Assembly (NCBI GenBank): GCA_036937835.1
Contig: CM072880.1
Location: forward strand, 19,674,001-19,738,000
Source: Pampus argenteus
Taxonomy: Eukaryota; Chordata; Actinopteri; Scombriformes; Stromateidae
DNA: 64,000 bases
Direction of reading: 5' to 3'
Positions 12,582-24,376 of this stretch are shown one piece after another. Each line of letters opens with the position of its first letter. The stretch's first letter is position 1. The notes under the pieces were generated by a model. The model saw only the letters and a program-made list of their open reading frames with translations, was not told the origin of the DNA and did not search any database. The position numbers were made by a program, and so were the translations under genes.

Positions 12582-12860
12582 TTTCTTGTTTTTTCGCGTA
12601 AACCAGATTTAATATCCTGAGCTACAGTGTAGCAAAGAGCCTGCTGTGGAAAAGCCAGCAGGCAGCGGCTGTTTCAGAGCCCGTAAACCCGCAGAGTAGG
12701 AGCGAAGTATCCCTCACGGTTTCACAGCACAGAGTCCCACAGTCCCTGCTATCTGCGGGACAGCTCAGTTTGCATGATGTCGTCAAATAATTGACGCAGC
12801 CGTGACAGCCAATCACAGCGGCTGATTTGTATCAGGTTACGCCCTCTCCTGATCTAAAAA
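12582..12860 (-). promoter_or_regulatory. cnn3: Probable cnn3 promoter and 5' UTR
   Basis: The sequence just upstream of the cnn3 ATG is richer in GC and CpG than its surroundings. It contains a CCAAT element (plus-strand AGCCAATCACAG, CCAAT at 12809-12813), a typical NF-Y site that works in either orientation. I see no clear TATA box and do not fix a transcription start. Confidence 0.45.
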
Positions 12861-13963
12861 GATTCCCTAAAATGCTTTTAATTTTAGTGATGGGACAAAA
12901 TCCACAGTGTGTCCACACACTCTTTTAAAGTAGATGTAGAGTTAGTCATATCTGACACATTTTCAGTCTGTTTAGCATCAAATTCTCTGTGCTTCCCTGC
13001 TGAGCTGTGGTGTAGGTATAGTAACAAAAAGAGGAACTCTAAAAAGATGGATAGAAGGACATCTGCTGGATTTGACTCATTAAGTGCATTATGAAGGAAT
13101 CTTCTTACAGTCAGTGTTCTTTTACTGTTCATTTGGGCTCCTGAAAGACCTGGAAAAAATGTGACATAATACCCATATAATAACTTCAGTAAGATTCCTT
13201 GTTTTACACTGTTGTTACATTTTCTTGTGTAAATGATCTAAATCAATTTAGATTCTAAACTGTCCAATACAATTAAGTGTTTTTCTTTTTCTTAAAGAAC
13301 CACTGTCAAAGGTGCATATTGCTTTAAGTAGGTAGTCTTATCCATTATTATTTTTGTTAGCTGCAGCTGTGATCAGCTTCTGTGACATATGAATCTGTGA
13401 GTAAACATGGATAATCAAACTATGTATATGTTTCACAGTCTGTAGTTGTTTCTTTTTATGGCTTTTACATCATTGCCCCCCTTAATCCAGGGAGATACAG
13501 TATGTGGCTAAGTGATATTCTTGTCTTGGTATTCCTTTGAAATGTGTCACAGGGTCATCAGTTTCCCAGAGTTCTGAATGAACTCGACCAAAGTTGAAAA
13601 TCCAGTTAACTGTAGTGAATCACTACCTGCTGAACCCATTTCTGTGGGAGATAACCCGGTATGAGAGATTTAGTGTGAGCAGGCATTGAGGAGTCCAACT
13701 CTCCTCTGTTATCATGTAAAGTAGCTGCAGATCTGCGGTTTTTCCACAGATACTCAGATCCTGTATGTCCTATAAATAGCCCCAGATGTCAAGCTAGAGC
13801 AGAAATGTTTGCTTCTTCTCTTCCCTCCTCCTGCTCTTTGGTTAGTTCAACAAATTGTTTCTAAGCTTTTCCAGTGCCCCATCCAGGAACAGGAAACACA
13901 GCACAAAGAAACAAAAATGTAGCAGTGACAATGATATTAGCAACAACATATTAAACAAACAGT
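12861..13963. other. Non-coding stretch upstream of cnn3
   Basis: AT-rich intergenic DNA between the cnn3 promoter and the first downstream LINE/Gypsy fragments. Nothing else recognised. Confidence 0.4.
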
Positions 13964-14576
13964 CAAATCAAATCAAATTTTATTTATATAGCCCAAAATC
14001 ACAAAATACATTTGTCTCAGAGGGCTTTACAATCTGTACAGGGAGTGACACCCTCTGTCCTTAGACCCTCGATTCGGGTGAGGAAAAACTTGCCCACTAA
14101 AAAACCTTTTAACAGGGAAAAAGGTGGAAGAAACCTCAGGAAGAGCCACAGAGGAGGGATCCCTCTCCCAGGACGGACAGACCTGCAATGATGTCACATG
14201 TACAGAACAAATCAACACACACATATTGTACAATCACAATGAATTATAATGAATTACAATGGATGATAAAATAAGAATAGGCTGCAATGAATGATTAATT
14301 ATTACAGTAGCAGTGGAACCTGTGATAGAGATACAGATGCACAGCAGCAAATCATTAACTAACTATAATCTGTAATGGGGATAACAATGATGACGGTCAT
14401 AACGCATGCAGTAGACACCCAGTAGGACCACAGCAGCAGACACAGTCCACAAGAACCTGCTGGACGAGAGAGCACAGAAACTCTTGGACGGACAGACAGA
14501 CAGACAGACAGACAGATAGATGCCTGAACATGAAGAGCTTTGTATGTTAGGAGAAGAATTTTAAATTTTGGGATGC
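13964..14576 (-). mobile_element. LINE family A copy with large internal deletion
   Basis: On the minus strand a short piece of the RT C-terminus (FKILLLTYKALH) is followed directly by a CTGT repeat at the place where other copies carry TATC, and then by the family A 3' UTR down to the AAATC repeats at 13964. Several hundred bases of coding sequence are missing between the two parts. At its 5' side (14577) it abuts Gypsy protease sequence, so it cuts off the Gypsy element at 14577-17878. Confidence 0.8.
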
Positions 14577-15680
14577 GTGGTGACTGTAGGATGTGGAACT
14601 GGATGGTCTCATGGTGATTACCGGACAATAGGAGATGGACAGGGGTGGTCTGATGGGTCCAAGTTGCATAGGTTCTGGCTCTCCCTGTTGCGGACCAGTA
14701 GTGGCGGTTAAGATGGTAGTTGTGGAGGCCCCCTGCGGTTGGAGGTCTTGGGGGTCATCTCTCCCATCTCCGAGCCTGGATGCGTAGATATATCGTTGTG
14801 GCCAGCTCTATTACTCCATCCAGTGTGGAAGGGATTTAATGTGACACCAACTCATCTTTTATTGAATCAGCAAGCCCGTGCAGATAATGTCTCGGAGGGC
14901 TGCAGCGTTCCAGTCACTCCGGCGAGCCAGAACACGGAAATCAATGGAATAATCTGCCACTGTCTGGTTGCCCTGGTTCATGCTCATGAGTTCCTGGGCG
15001 GTGTCCGCCCTAGAACTCCCCATGCCAAACACCTTCCGGAGTTCCTCAGCGAATGCCTGGAAAGAACCGCAGGCAGGAGTGTGTCTGTCCCACTCAGCAG
15101 TTCCACAAAGGCGAGCTCTCCCTGTCAGATGATTAATGGCGTATGCCACCTTGACTTCTTCAGAGGAAAACGTGTGGGGTTGCAGGGCAAACAAAATAGA
15201 ACAGTTTGTCAGAAAAGGATTACAGCTCTCCGGGTCCCCAGCGTAGCGTTCTGGGGTTCCTATCTGGACCTCACGGACAGGATCAGGAGCAGAGATGGCT
15301 GCGGCCTGAGGTGGCTGAACTGGAGGAGGTCCTGGAGTGGTGGCTGGAGTTAGCGCAGCCGCTAGCTGATGTACTTGTACAGCTAACGCAGCTAACGCCT
15401 GCTCGTGGTTTGCTGCTGACTGTCTGGCTTCAGTCAAATCAAATCAAATCAAATTTTATTTATATAGCCCAAAATCACAAAATACATTTGTCTCATAGGG
15501 CTTTACAATCTGTACAGGGAGTGACACCCTCTGTCCTTAGACCCTCGATTCGAGTGAGGAAAAACTATGAATAATAGTGATAAACAATGACAATGATAAA
15601 ATGAGAATGTTTACAATGAATGATGAATTATTACAGTAAAACTAGTGGTAAAGATACAGATGCACAGTAGCAAATCATTA

Positions 15681-15900
15681 ATCAAATCAAATCAAATCAA
15701 ATATTATTTATATAGCCCAAAATCACAAAATACATTTGTCTCAGAGGGCTTTACAATCTGTACAGGGAGTGACACCCTCTGTCCTTAGACCCTCGATTAG
15801 TGAGGAAAAACTTGCCCACCAAAAAACCTTTTAACAGGGAAAAAGGTGGAAGAAACCTCAGGAAGAGCCACAGAGGAGGGATCCCTCTCCCAGGACGGAC
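15681..15900 (-). mobile_element. LINE family A tail inserted in another family A 3' UTR
   Basis: A complete tail end (AAATC repeats then ATATAGCCCAAAATCACAAA) starts at 15681, in the middle of the outer copy's 3' UTR. At 15901 the outer UTR resumes (TATAAACTGTAATGGGGATA, present in other copies as TATAATCTGTAATGGGG). The inner piece covers only the last 220 bases of the element. Confidence 0.72.
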
Positions 15901-16192
15901 TATAAACTGTAATGGGGATATGGCAACAATGATAACGGTGACAACGCATGCAGAAGACGCCACGCAGGACCACAGCAGCAGACACAGTCCACAAGAACCG
16001 GCTGGACGAGAGAGCACAGAAACTCCGGGGAAGAAGTTTAATTAGTAACATGATAGATAGATAGATGGATTAGATAGATGGATAGATAAGGAGAGAGAGA
16101 GAGAATGAGAGAGAGAGAGAATGAGAGCGTATGTGAGTCCCCCAGCAGTCTAGTTCTATGGCAGCATAACTAAGGGATGACCTGAGCCAGCC

Positions 16193-17410
16193 CTAATTAT
16201 AAGCTTTATCAAAAAGGAAAGTCTTAAGTCTACTCTTAAAGGTGTTGATCGTGTCTGCCTCCCGAACACAGAGTGGTAGTTTATTCCACAGAAGAGGAGC
16301 TTGATAGCTGAAAGCTCTGGCTCCCAATCTACTTTTAGACACTATAGGAACCACAAGGAACCCAGCATCCTGGGAGCGCAGTGTTCTAGTGGGGTGGTAA
16401 GGTACTATGAGCTCTTTTAGATATGATGGTGCCTGACCATGAAGAGCTTTGTAAGTTAGTAGAAGAATTTTAAATTCTATTCTAGATTTAACGGGTAGCC
16501 AGTGCAAGGAAGCCAAAATGGGAGAGATGTGATCTCTGATTTTGGTTCCTGTCAGAACATTTGCAGCAGCATTCTGAATCAGCTGCAAACTCTTAAGAGA
16601 CTTATTAGAGCAGCCTGATAGCAAAGAGTTACTATAGTCCAGCCTAGAAGTAACAAATGCATGGAGTAGTTTTTCTGCATCCGCTTGAGAAATGATGCGT
16701 CTGATTTTGGCAATGTTACGTAAGTGGAAGAATGCAGTCCTCGAAAGTTGTTTTATATAGTCATTAAAGGACAAATCCTGATCAAAAACAACTCCAAGAT
16801 TTTTTACAGTGGAGCTGGAGGCCAGGGTGATCCCGTCTAAGGCTAAATCTCTGGAATGATATTTTCTAAGGTGTTTGTGTCCTATTACGAGAACTTCAGT
16901 TTTATCTGAATTTAGCATCAGAAAATTGTGGGTCATCCAATTTTTTATGTCCTTAATGCATGCTTGAAGTTTAGTCAAGTGATTGGTTTCATCAGGCTTG
17001 ATCGATAAATATAATTGGGTGTCGTCGGCATAACAGTGAAAGTTAATTGAATGATTCTTAATAATGTTCCCTAGAGGAAGCATATATAAACTGAAAAGAA
17101 GTGGCCCTAATACAGAACCTTGTGGGACTCCATGAGAAACTTTGGTTTGCATGGAGGATTCATCATTAACATAAACAAACTGAGAACGGTCTAGGAAATA
17201 TGACTTAAACCAGCCTAGGGCGGTTCTTTTAATGCCAATTTGATATTCCAGTCTCTGTAAGAGAATCTGATGGTCAATGGTGTCAAATGCGGCACTAAGA
17301 TCTAATAGGACAAGTACAGAGATAAATCCTTTGTCTGATGCCATTAGGAGGTCGTTTGTAACTTTGACTAGTGCGGTCTCTGTGCTATGATTTACTCTGG
17401 CAGCAAGTCA
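16193..17410 (-). pseudogene. LINE family A reverse transcriptase
   Basis: A continuous frame of about 400 codons runs from the truncation point to a stop at 16193. The visible RT blocks in order are VNHSTETALVKVTNDLL, LLDLSAAFDTIDH (motif A), HGVPQGSVLGPLLFSLYM (motif B) and YADDTQLYLS (motif C), followed by the C-terminal SRLDYSNSLLSGCSNKSLK. No endonuclease domain is present. The frame is uninterrupted, which suggests a fairly young insertion, but it lacks the N-terminus needed for activity. It is the best template for the family in this window. Confidence 0.85.
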
Positions 17411-17512
17411 AGTCATTTGAGCCTCATGTTGCTGGAGGGCGGCCTCAATCCGCTCGAAGCGATTCTGTGGTGAGCTGGGGTGTGCTGGATCCATGACTTG
17501 GCCAGATTGTAC

Positions 17513-17878
17513 TGTAACGGGTGAGGTTTGGACCCAAAAGCAGCACCAACTGGACCAGATGAATTGGTAATGACGTTTATTGTCAGCTGAGACAGGTAAA
17601 TAAGCTCAATACAGTTTAAAGGGGGGAATGGCAGGCTATGAGGGACCAGGGGAAAATCCAGACGACAGTCAAAAAGGATGAATGCTGGAAAGTCTTGCAT
17701 GAGCACAAAGAACAATCTGGCAAAGAGTCTGTGAACCAGAGAGGCTAAAATACAGGCTGCAACTGAAGAGTGCACAGGTGAAAAGAGTTGGCTGATGAGG
17801 TGGGTGTGGCCGGCAGGGAGAGTGGAGCAGAGGGGCAGAGAGTGGAAAATAACTGGCAGCAGAAAAGTGGATGTGACA
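17513..17878 (-). repeat. Gypsy LTR (366 bp)
   Basis: On the minus strand the LTR begins TGTCACATCC at 17878 and ends CCGTTACA at 17513, so it has TG...CA ends. It is followed by GTACAATCTGGCC, which also follows the LTR of the Gypsy copy at 58 kb with one mismatch. Confidence 0.75.
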
Positions 17879-18116
17879 ATGATAATGGGATATAATAATG
17901 GAATAACATGTTATGCATCATATTGACCACAGTTAATATGCAGTTTCAATTTAAATAAACTTCACTATAATATATTACCTTTACCATCAACTGACATTTC
18001 AATGGAATGTAACCATTTTCTAAAACATGCTGCATTCAAAGTCCCCTTTGACTCACATATGGTTGTTCTCATTCCTTCAATTGTATGTCTGAGCTATAGA
18101 GGGCAGAATGATGTAC

Positions 18117-18600
18117 AGTACAGTGCAAAGGTTTTAGGCTCCTTAAATGTTTAGATTCTTCTTCATAATGCTATACCATCAGAATTTGAATCAAAGAATA
18201 AAATTTATTCATGTCAACGAGCCCAAACTTCCAGCTAGAGTCATAAAGATCTATCTTCAGGAGTCCTGTAACAGATGGTTTGACCCCAGAGAGCCTGATC
18301 TCAACATCATGGAGTCAGTCTGCATTACATGAAGAGACAGAAGCAGCTGAGACACCTGAATCCACACAAGAACTGTGGCAACTTCTTCAAGACGCTTAGA
18401 ACAACCAACCTGCCAAACACCTTGAAACACTGTGTGCAGGTGTTTAAAGGCAAAGCTGCTCACACCAAACATATTGATTTCATTTAAGTTCCTTCTGTTT
18501 GTAACATTGTATAAAGTTAATCTATAAGTAAAAAATACTCATGACATTATTTCTTAAATCATCCTCACTTTATGTTCAGTAGCCTAAATGTTTCCAGTTT
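18117..18600 (+). mobile_element. Tc1-like transposon remnant, internally deleted
   Basis: The left end CAGTACAGTGCAAAGGTTTT resembles a Tc1-family terminal repeat. Between about 18258 and 18475 a decayed transposase C-terminus is readable (DPREPDLNIMESV, parallel to the usual SPDLNxIExxW motif that carries the catalytic Glu), with stops and frame changes. The rest of the transposase is gone. Confidence 0.65.
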
Positions 18601-19744
18601 TTTTTCACATTCATTTGCTGAAGGAGGAAAGTTTCTCTGTGCTCACGTTAAATCTGACTTTAAGATGTGCCCTTACAGGCACAATTTGTGACATCACAGG
18701 TGAGTGTGGAAACCTGAAGCCTCCAGTGTACATACTGTAACCTAGCTGAATATGATGATGAAGCCTAAAATAACAATTATTTATTTTTCACAAGAAGCCT
18801 TAAAATTAGCGAGACTGTTCTTTCTAAAATTCCTCTTTTTGTGTGTATTGTTCCTTTAACGAGTGCGACAAGAACAGCCAATTAGGTGACTTCAGCGCCG
18901 CTCGTTGAAGGGAGCGAGTCTAATTTAAAACGAGCTAAACGTCGTAAAGAAACCTAAATAGGAGTGAAATAACTTTGTCCTTAAGTTTCACATTTTGTTT
19001 TTTTCATTTTGACACACGGTGAATTTCATTTGGACTGAGAAAGAACTTAACTAAAGGACTGGTGATCTTATATGTATTGTTATGTGAGATCTGACAACTC
19101 ACTTAATTTGGGTATTTTGTTGAACTGTATTCATTTATGTATTCACTTTTGTGCCAAATTGGTATTACATGGATGAGTTGTGCAAAGTGAATGAAATTGA
19201 GTAGAGTTGGTTAAGCAAACTAGAAAAATAGGACTAAATTCATAAATAGGCCTAACTGAGAGAAACTGAGAACTTAAACTGAGTAAACTCAGAGGAGATA
19301 CCAGAAACTAAAACTAAATAACCAAAATAGGAAACACAGGTGTAGAGTTATACCTCAACTTAAATAGGTTGTATTGAATCCAACAGATAAATAGGGGTCA
19401 ATACCTTTATTTTTCCAAGATTTTGGGTTTATTTTGGTTGAAGGGAGATTTAACCAATGTGTGTGTGTGGTTGTGTATGTAAAAGTGTTGTTACAGTCAC
19501 CTAATTACCATTTCCTTATTCATTTGCTATATAAACAAGCCGGCAGTTCTTCAATTCACTGGTCTGTGGTCTGTTATTCCTGAACCCTAGAATCTATTCT
19601 CTTAATATTACGGTAGTAGTCATATTCATAAGTGCTACAATACACTGAGAATGGACTTCTTGGTGAAGTAGAAGACTTCTTGTGTCCAGTAGTTTTAAAA
19701 TAAAAAATACTGAATTATGGATTTTTCAATAAAGGAGAAGGAGG
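18601..19744. other. Non-coding stretch, possible unassigned LTR-like promoter near its right end
   Basis: No coding sequence is recognised. Around 19530-19600 there is a TATA-like GCTATATAAACAAGCC followed by a transcription-start-like context, which could be part of an old LTR, but I see no paired terminal structure. Confidence 0.3.
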
Positions 19745-20950
<1,206 letters not shown>

Positions 20951-21587
20951 AAGCAGATCCTTCCTGTAAATTGTAAGATTATCTTGCCAGGCTAAGCAAG
21001 ATTCTTCCAGTTTAGTGGCACTCCATTTACATTCAGATTTATGTGCCTCTTGCTTTAATTTGCGAGTGTGCTGGCTATACAATGGTGATAACCTCCCGTT
21101 TCATTATCTTCTTTTTCAGAGGTGCAATAGTCGAGAGTTGTCCGTAATAAAGGAAGCAGACAAGTCTTCTGTAGCAGATAAACATCTGCTGTAGGAGTTT
21201 CTGCAAAAAGGCTTATAGTCCAGTAATATGATAATAACTATAATGTTATTTTATTCTTTGATACGAAGCTGGAGTCAAATCCCTTGTATGTGTCAACATA
21301 CTTTGCCAATAAAGCTGATTCTGATCAACAGCATCCCATAAAATTCAAAGACAAAGAAACATCAGTTAATAATAATTTCATGTCCTACGTGTGTGTGGGA
21401 AGTCAGCAGGCTGTGTCAGAGAAAGCTCCTAATGTGCATGCTCTGTGAACCAAAAGACACGAAATCCTATAATATTTCTCTTGAAGATCAACCTCTTACC
21501 TCAACATCAGATTTCAGTCAGTGGAATGAGACAACTTGAAGTAACTTAACAACTGAAGTAACAACTGTTTGGTAATAATACTATTTG
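20951..21587. other. Short non-coding stretch with a LINE tail at about 21235-21330
   Basis: The only identifiable part is a plus-strand LINE-like 3' tail ending TTTGCCAATAAAGCTGATTC near 21300-21328. No gene recognised. Confidence 0.45.
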
Positions 21588-24025
21588 GAGATGACTCCGG
21601 TAAGACCAGAGGTGGAGGTTTGTGCATTTATGTAAACAAAGCATGGTGCGCGGACACTACTATCACCGAGAGTCATTGCTCCGCTAACCTGGAATACATC
21701 ATGGTTAAGTGTATACCGTTCTATCTGCCCAGAGAGTTTACATCTACTGTTGTTACTGCAGCCTACATCCCCCCTGATGCTAATGCAAAGCTAGCTATGA
21801 AGGACCTTCATACATCCATTAGCAAGCAACAGACTAAACACCCGGAGGCTGCCTTTATCATTGCGGGTGATTTCAATCACTCCAACTTAAAGACAGTACT
21901 CCCCAAACTCCACCAACATGTCTCCTGCCCCACAAGAGGTAACAAGACTTTGGATCATGTTTACATCAACATGCCCGACGCCTACAAAGCAGTCCCCCTC
22001 CCCCATCTTGGACAGTCTGACCATCCCTTATTGTTCTTGTTCCCCAAGTACACCCCCCTCATCAAACGCATTAAACCCACAGTGAGGACAGTCAAAGTTT
22101 GGCCTGTAGACGCTGACTCTCTGCTCCAACACCAGTTAGAAAACACAGACTGGAGCGAGTTTGCCACTCAGGCTACCTGTGACTCCCATACAGACATCAA
22201 CTCTTACGCCTCCTCAGTTATGGACTTTATCAACTCCACCATCAACAGCATCACCACCTTCAAACATATCACGACATCCCCGAATCAGAAGCCGTGGATG
22301 AATAAAGAAGTCCGCCTTCTGCTGAAGGCACGCGACACCGCTTTCAGATCAGGTGACGCACAGGCCTACAGTTCATCCAGGGCTGACCTGAAGAGGGGCA
22401 TCAAGAAGGCCAAGCATGGCTACAAGCTGAGGATCGAGGAACACTTTAAGTGCAACTCTGACCCCCGACACATGTGGCAAGGCATCCAGGCTATCACGGA
22501 CTACAAAACCAGCAACTCCAGCCCCCCTACCAGTGACGCCTCCCTCACTGAAGAGCTCAACAGCTTCTATGCTCGATTCGACAGGGACAACCAGGAGGTT
22601 GCCATCAAGGCTGTGCTCCCTGCGGACCATCAGCCCCTCATACTCTCCCCCACGGATGTGTGTGCTGCACTGAGCCGGATTAATGCTCAAAAAGCTGCAG
22701 GTCCCGATGGCATACCAGGACGTGTGCTCAGGGCCTGTGCTGGACAGCTGACCGGAGTCATGACTAACATCTTTAACATGTCTCTAGCCCAAGCAGCTGT
22801 CCCCTCGTGTTTTAAGACCACCTCCATAGTGCCGGTGCCAAAACACTCCACAGCAGCGAGCCTCAACGACTACCGCCCTGTTGCACTTACCCCCATCATC
22901 ATTAAGTGCTTCGAGCGGCTGGTCCTGGCCCAGCTCAAATCCTGCCTCCCCCCCACACTGGACCCCCTCCAATTCGCTTACCGTCAGAACAGGAGCACGG
23001 AGGATGCCATCTCCACGGCTCTACATCTCGCCCTTTCCCACCTGGACAATAACAACTCCTACGTTAGAATGCTGTTCATTGACTTCAGTTCAGCATTCAA
23101 CACCATCATCCCCTCCAAACTGGTGTCCAAGCTCTGCGACCTGGGAATAAACACCTCCCTGTGCAACTGGATACTAGACTTTCTGACCAACAGACCCCAG
23201 TCTGTTAAACTAGACGGCCACGTCTCCTCTACCCTCACTCTGAGCGCTGGCGTTCCACAGGGCTGTGTGCCCCTCCTCTACTCCCTCTTCACCTTCGACT
23301 GCACACCTGTACATGGCTCTAACTCCATCATCAAGTTTGCAGACGACACAACGGTGATAGGCCTCATCCGCAACAACGACGAGGCGGACTACAGGGAGGA
23401 GGTCCAGCACCTAGCGGCGTGGTGCGCAGACAACAACCTGACACTCAACACCAAGAAGACCAAAGAGATCATCATGGACTACAGGAAGTCTAAACCTGAC
23501 ACGCACACTCCAGTCCGCATCAACGGGACGGAGGTGGAACGTGTCTCTAGTTTTAAATTCCTGGGTGTCCACATCTCCGAGGATCTTACTTGGACCCTCA
23601 ACACTTCCACTCTGGTCAAGAAGGCTCACCAGCGTCTGTTCTTCCTGAGGAGACTGAAGATGATCAACCTGTCTCCCCAGATCCTGGTGAACTTCTATCG
23701 CTGTACCATCGAGAGCATCCTCACCAACTGCATCACAGTGTGGTATGGTAACTGCTCTGTCGCGGACCGGAAATCACTGCAGAGAGTGGTGAAAACTGCC
23801 CAACGCATCACCGGTTCCTCACTCCCCACCATAGACACAATACAGTGTAAGCGACGCCTGCAGAAGGCTCACTGCATCACCAAGGACACTTCCCACCCCA
23901 ACCACAGACTGTTTACCCCCCTCCCCTCCGGCAGACGCTTCAGGTCTCTCCGTTCCCGGACCAGCAGGTTCAGGAACAGCTTCTTCCCTGCTGCTATCAC
24001 ACTGTTGAACTCTAAACCACGGTGA
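21588..24025 (+). pseudogene. Rex1-type LINE ORF2: endonuclease plus reverse transcriptase
   Basis: An uninterrupted frame of just over 800 codons. The N-terminal third keeps endonuclease motifs GDFNH, LDHVYI and a QSDHPLL block carrying the catalytic His, but its beginning is missing. A linker follows (NQKPWMNKEVRLLLKARD). The RT has LNDYRPVALTPIIIKCFER, MLFIDFSSAFNTIIP (motif A), AGVPQGC (motif B) and FADDTTVIG (motif C). In motif B the sequence runs GCVPLLYSL where related copies have two extra residues, an in-frame loss of six bases. The ATG at 21569 that opens the same frame belongs to the flank. The truncated endonuclease makes autonomous activity unlikely. Confidence 0.82.
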
Positions 24026-24255
24026 TAGCAGGACTCACTCCACCCCTATTTATACAACTATTTATTCTGTCTATAATGTACATTCATTTCCATATCCTAC
24101 CTCACTATAGTATACTCTTAAAGTGTTTTCTATTTATTAGTGTATTCATACTGCTTTACCCAATGTATATATAGTGTAAAATACTGACATAGTATATTTA
24201 TATGTAAATATCTCATCTCATTTCCATGTACCTTGCACTCTGTATGGCGTACAAT
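21588..24255 (+). mobile_element. Rex1-type LINE, 5'-truncated
   Basis: A plus-strand element with partial endonuclease, full reverse transcriptase and about 230 bases of AT-rich 3' UTR. The RT carries FSSAFNT, the peptide encoded by the conserved site of the published fish Rex1 primers, and FADDTTVIGLI. The 5' boundary is taken where the Rex1-like coding similarity begins (SGKTRGGGLCIYVN). The 3' end lacks the usual tail and stops close to the alg14 poly(A) signal. Confidence 0.85.
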
Positions 24256-24310
24256 TCACAGATGTTAAATGATAACTTACAAACACAATACACCAATTCA
24301 AAATAGAGCA

Positions 24311-24316
24311 TTTATT
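24311..24316 (-). terminator. alg14: alg14 polyadenylation signal
   Basis: AATAAA on the minus strand, 61 bases past the alg14 stop codon. It gives a short 3' UTR and keeps the Rex1 LINE (opposite strand, ending near 24255) outside the transcript. Confidence 0.6.
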
Positions 24317-24376
24317 TAAGAACATTACTGCATATTAGATTATTACATTTCTTTGTGCCCACATGAATATATGGGT

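Larger units (their letters stand above)
15437..17410 (-). mobile_element. LINE family A copy, longest in window, inside Gypsy gag
   Basis: A 5'-truncated minus-strand insertion flanked by AGTCA (15432-15436 and 17411-17415). It holds the longest family A RT frame in the window, a 3' UTR with a short degenerate GATA array near 16050-16088, and a tail of AAATC repeats at 15437. A second, 220-base family A tail (15681-15900) interrupts its 3' UTR. Confidence 0.88.
14859..17494 (-). pseudogene. Gypsy gag, split by LINE insertion
   Basis: The gag frame opens at the ATG at 17494-17492 (MDPAHPSSPQNR) and is cut by the LINE after HEAQMT. It resumes in the same frame on the other side and runs to a stop at 14859. 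The second part contains a typical Gypsy capsid core with the motifs TPERYAGDPESC, LTGRARLC and VADYSIDFRVLA. No zinc knuckle is visible before the stop. Removing the LINE and one copy of AGTCA would leave a continuous frame across the junction, so gag was open when the LINE landed. Confidence 0.82.
14577..17878 (-). mobile_element. Gypsy-type LTR retrotransposon, 5' part, interrupted by a LINE
   Basis: The minus-strand order is LTR (17878-17513), candidate primer-binding site, gag start at 17494, interruption by LINE family A (17410-15437), the rest of gag (15436 downward) and a protease fragment (motif SGNHHETIQFH, compared with NHRE in the other copies) ending at 14577. The reverse transcriptase, integrase and 3' LTR are absent. 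It is related to, but distinct from, the Gypsy copies at 38 kb and 58 kb. Confidence 0.82.

Noticed and set aside
18601..19744. Complete LTR element around the TATA-like motif at 19530
   Set aside because: No paired LTR, primer site, coding sequence or target duplication could be found.
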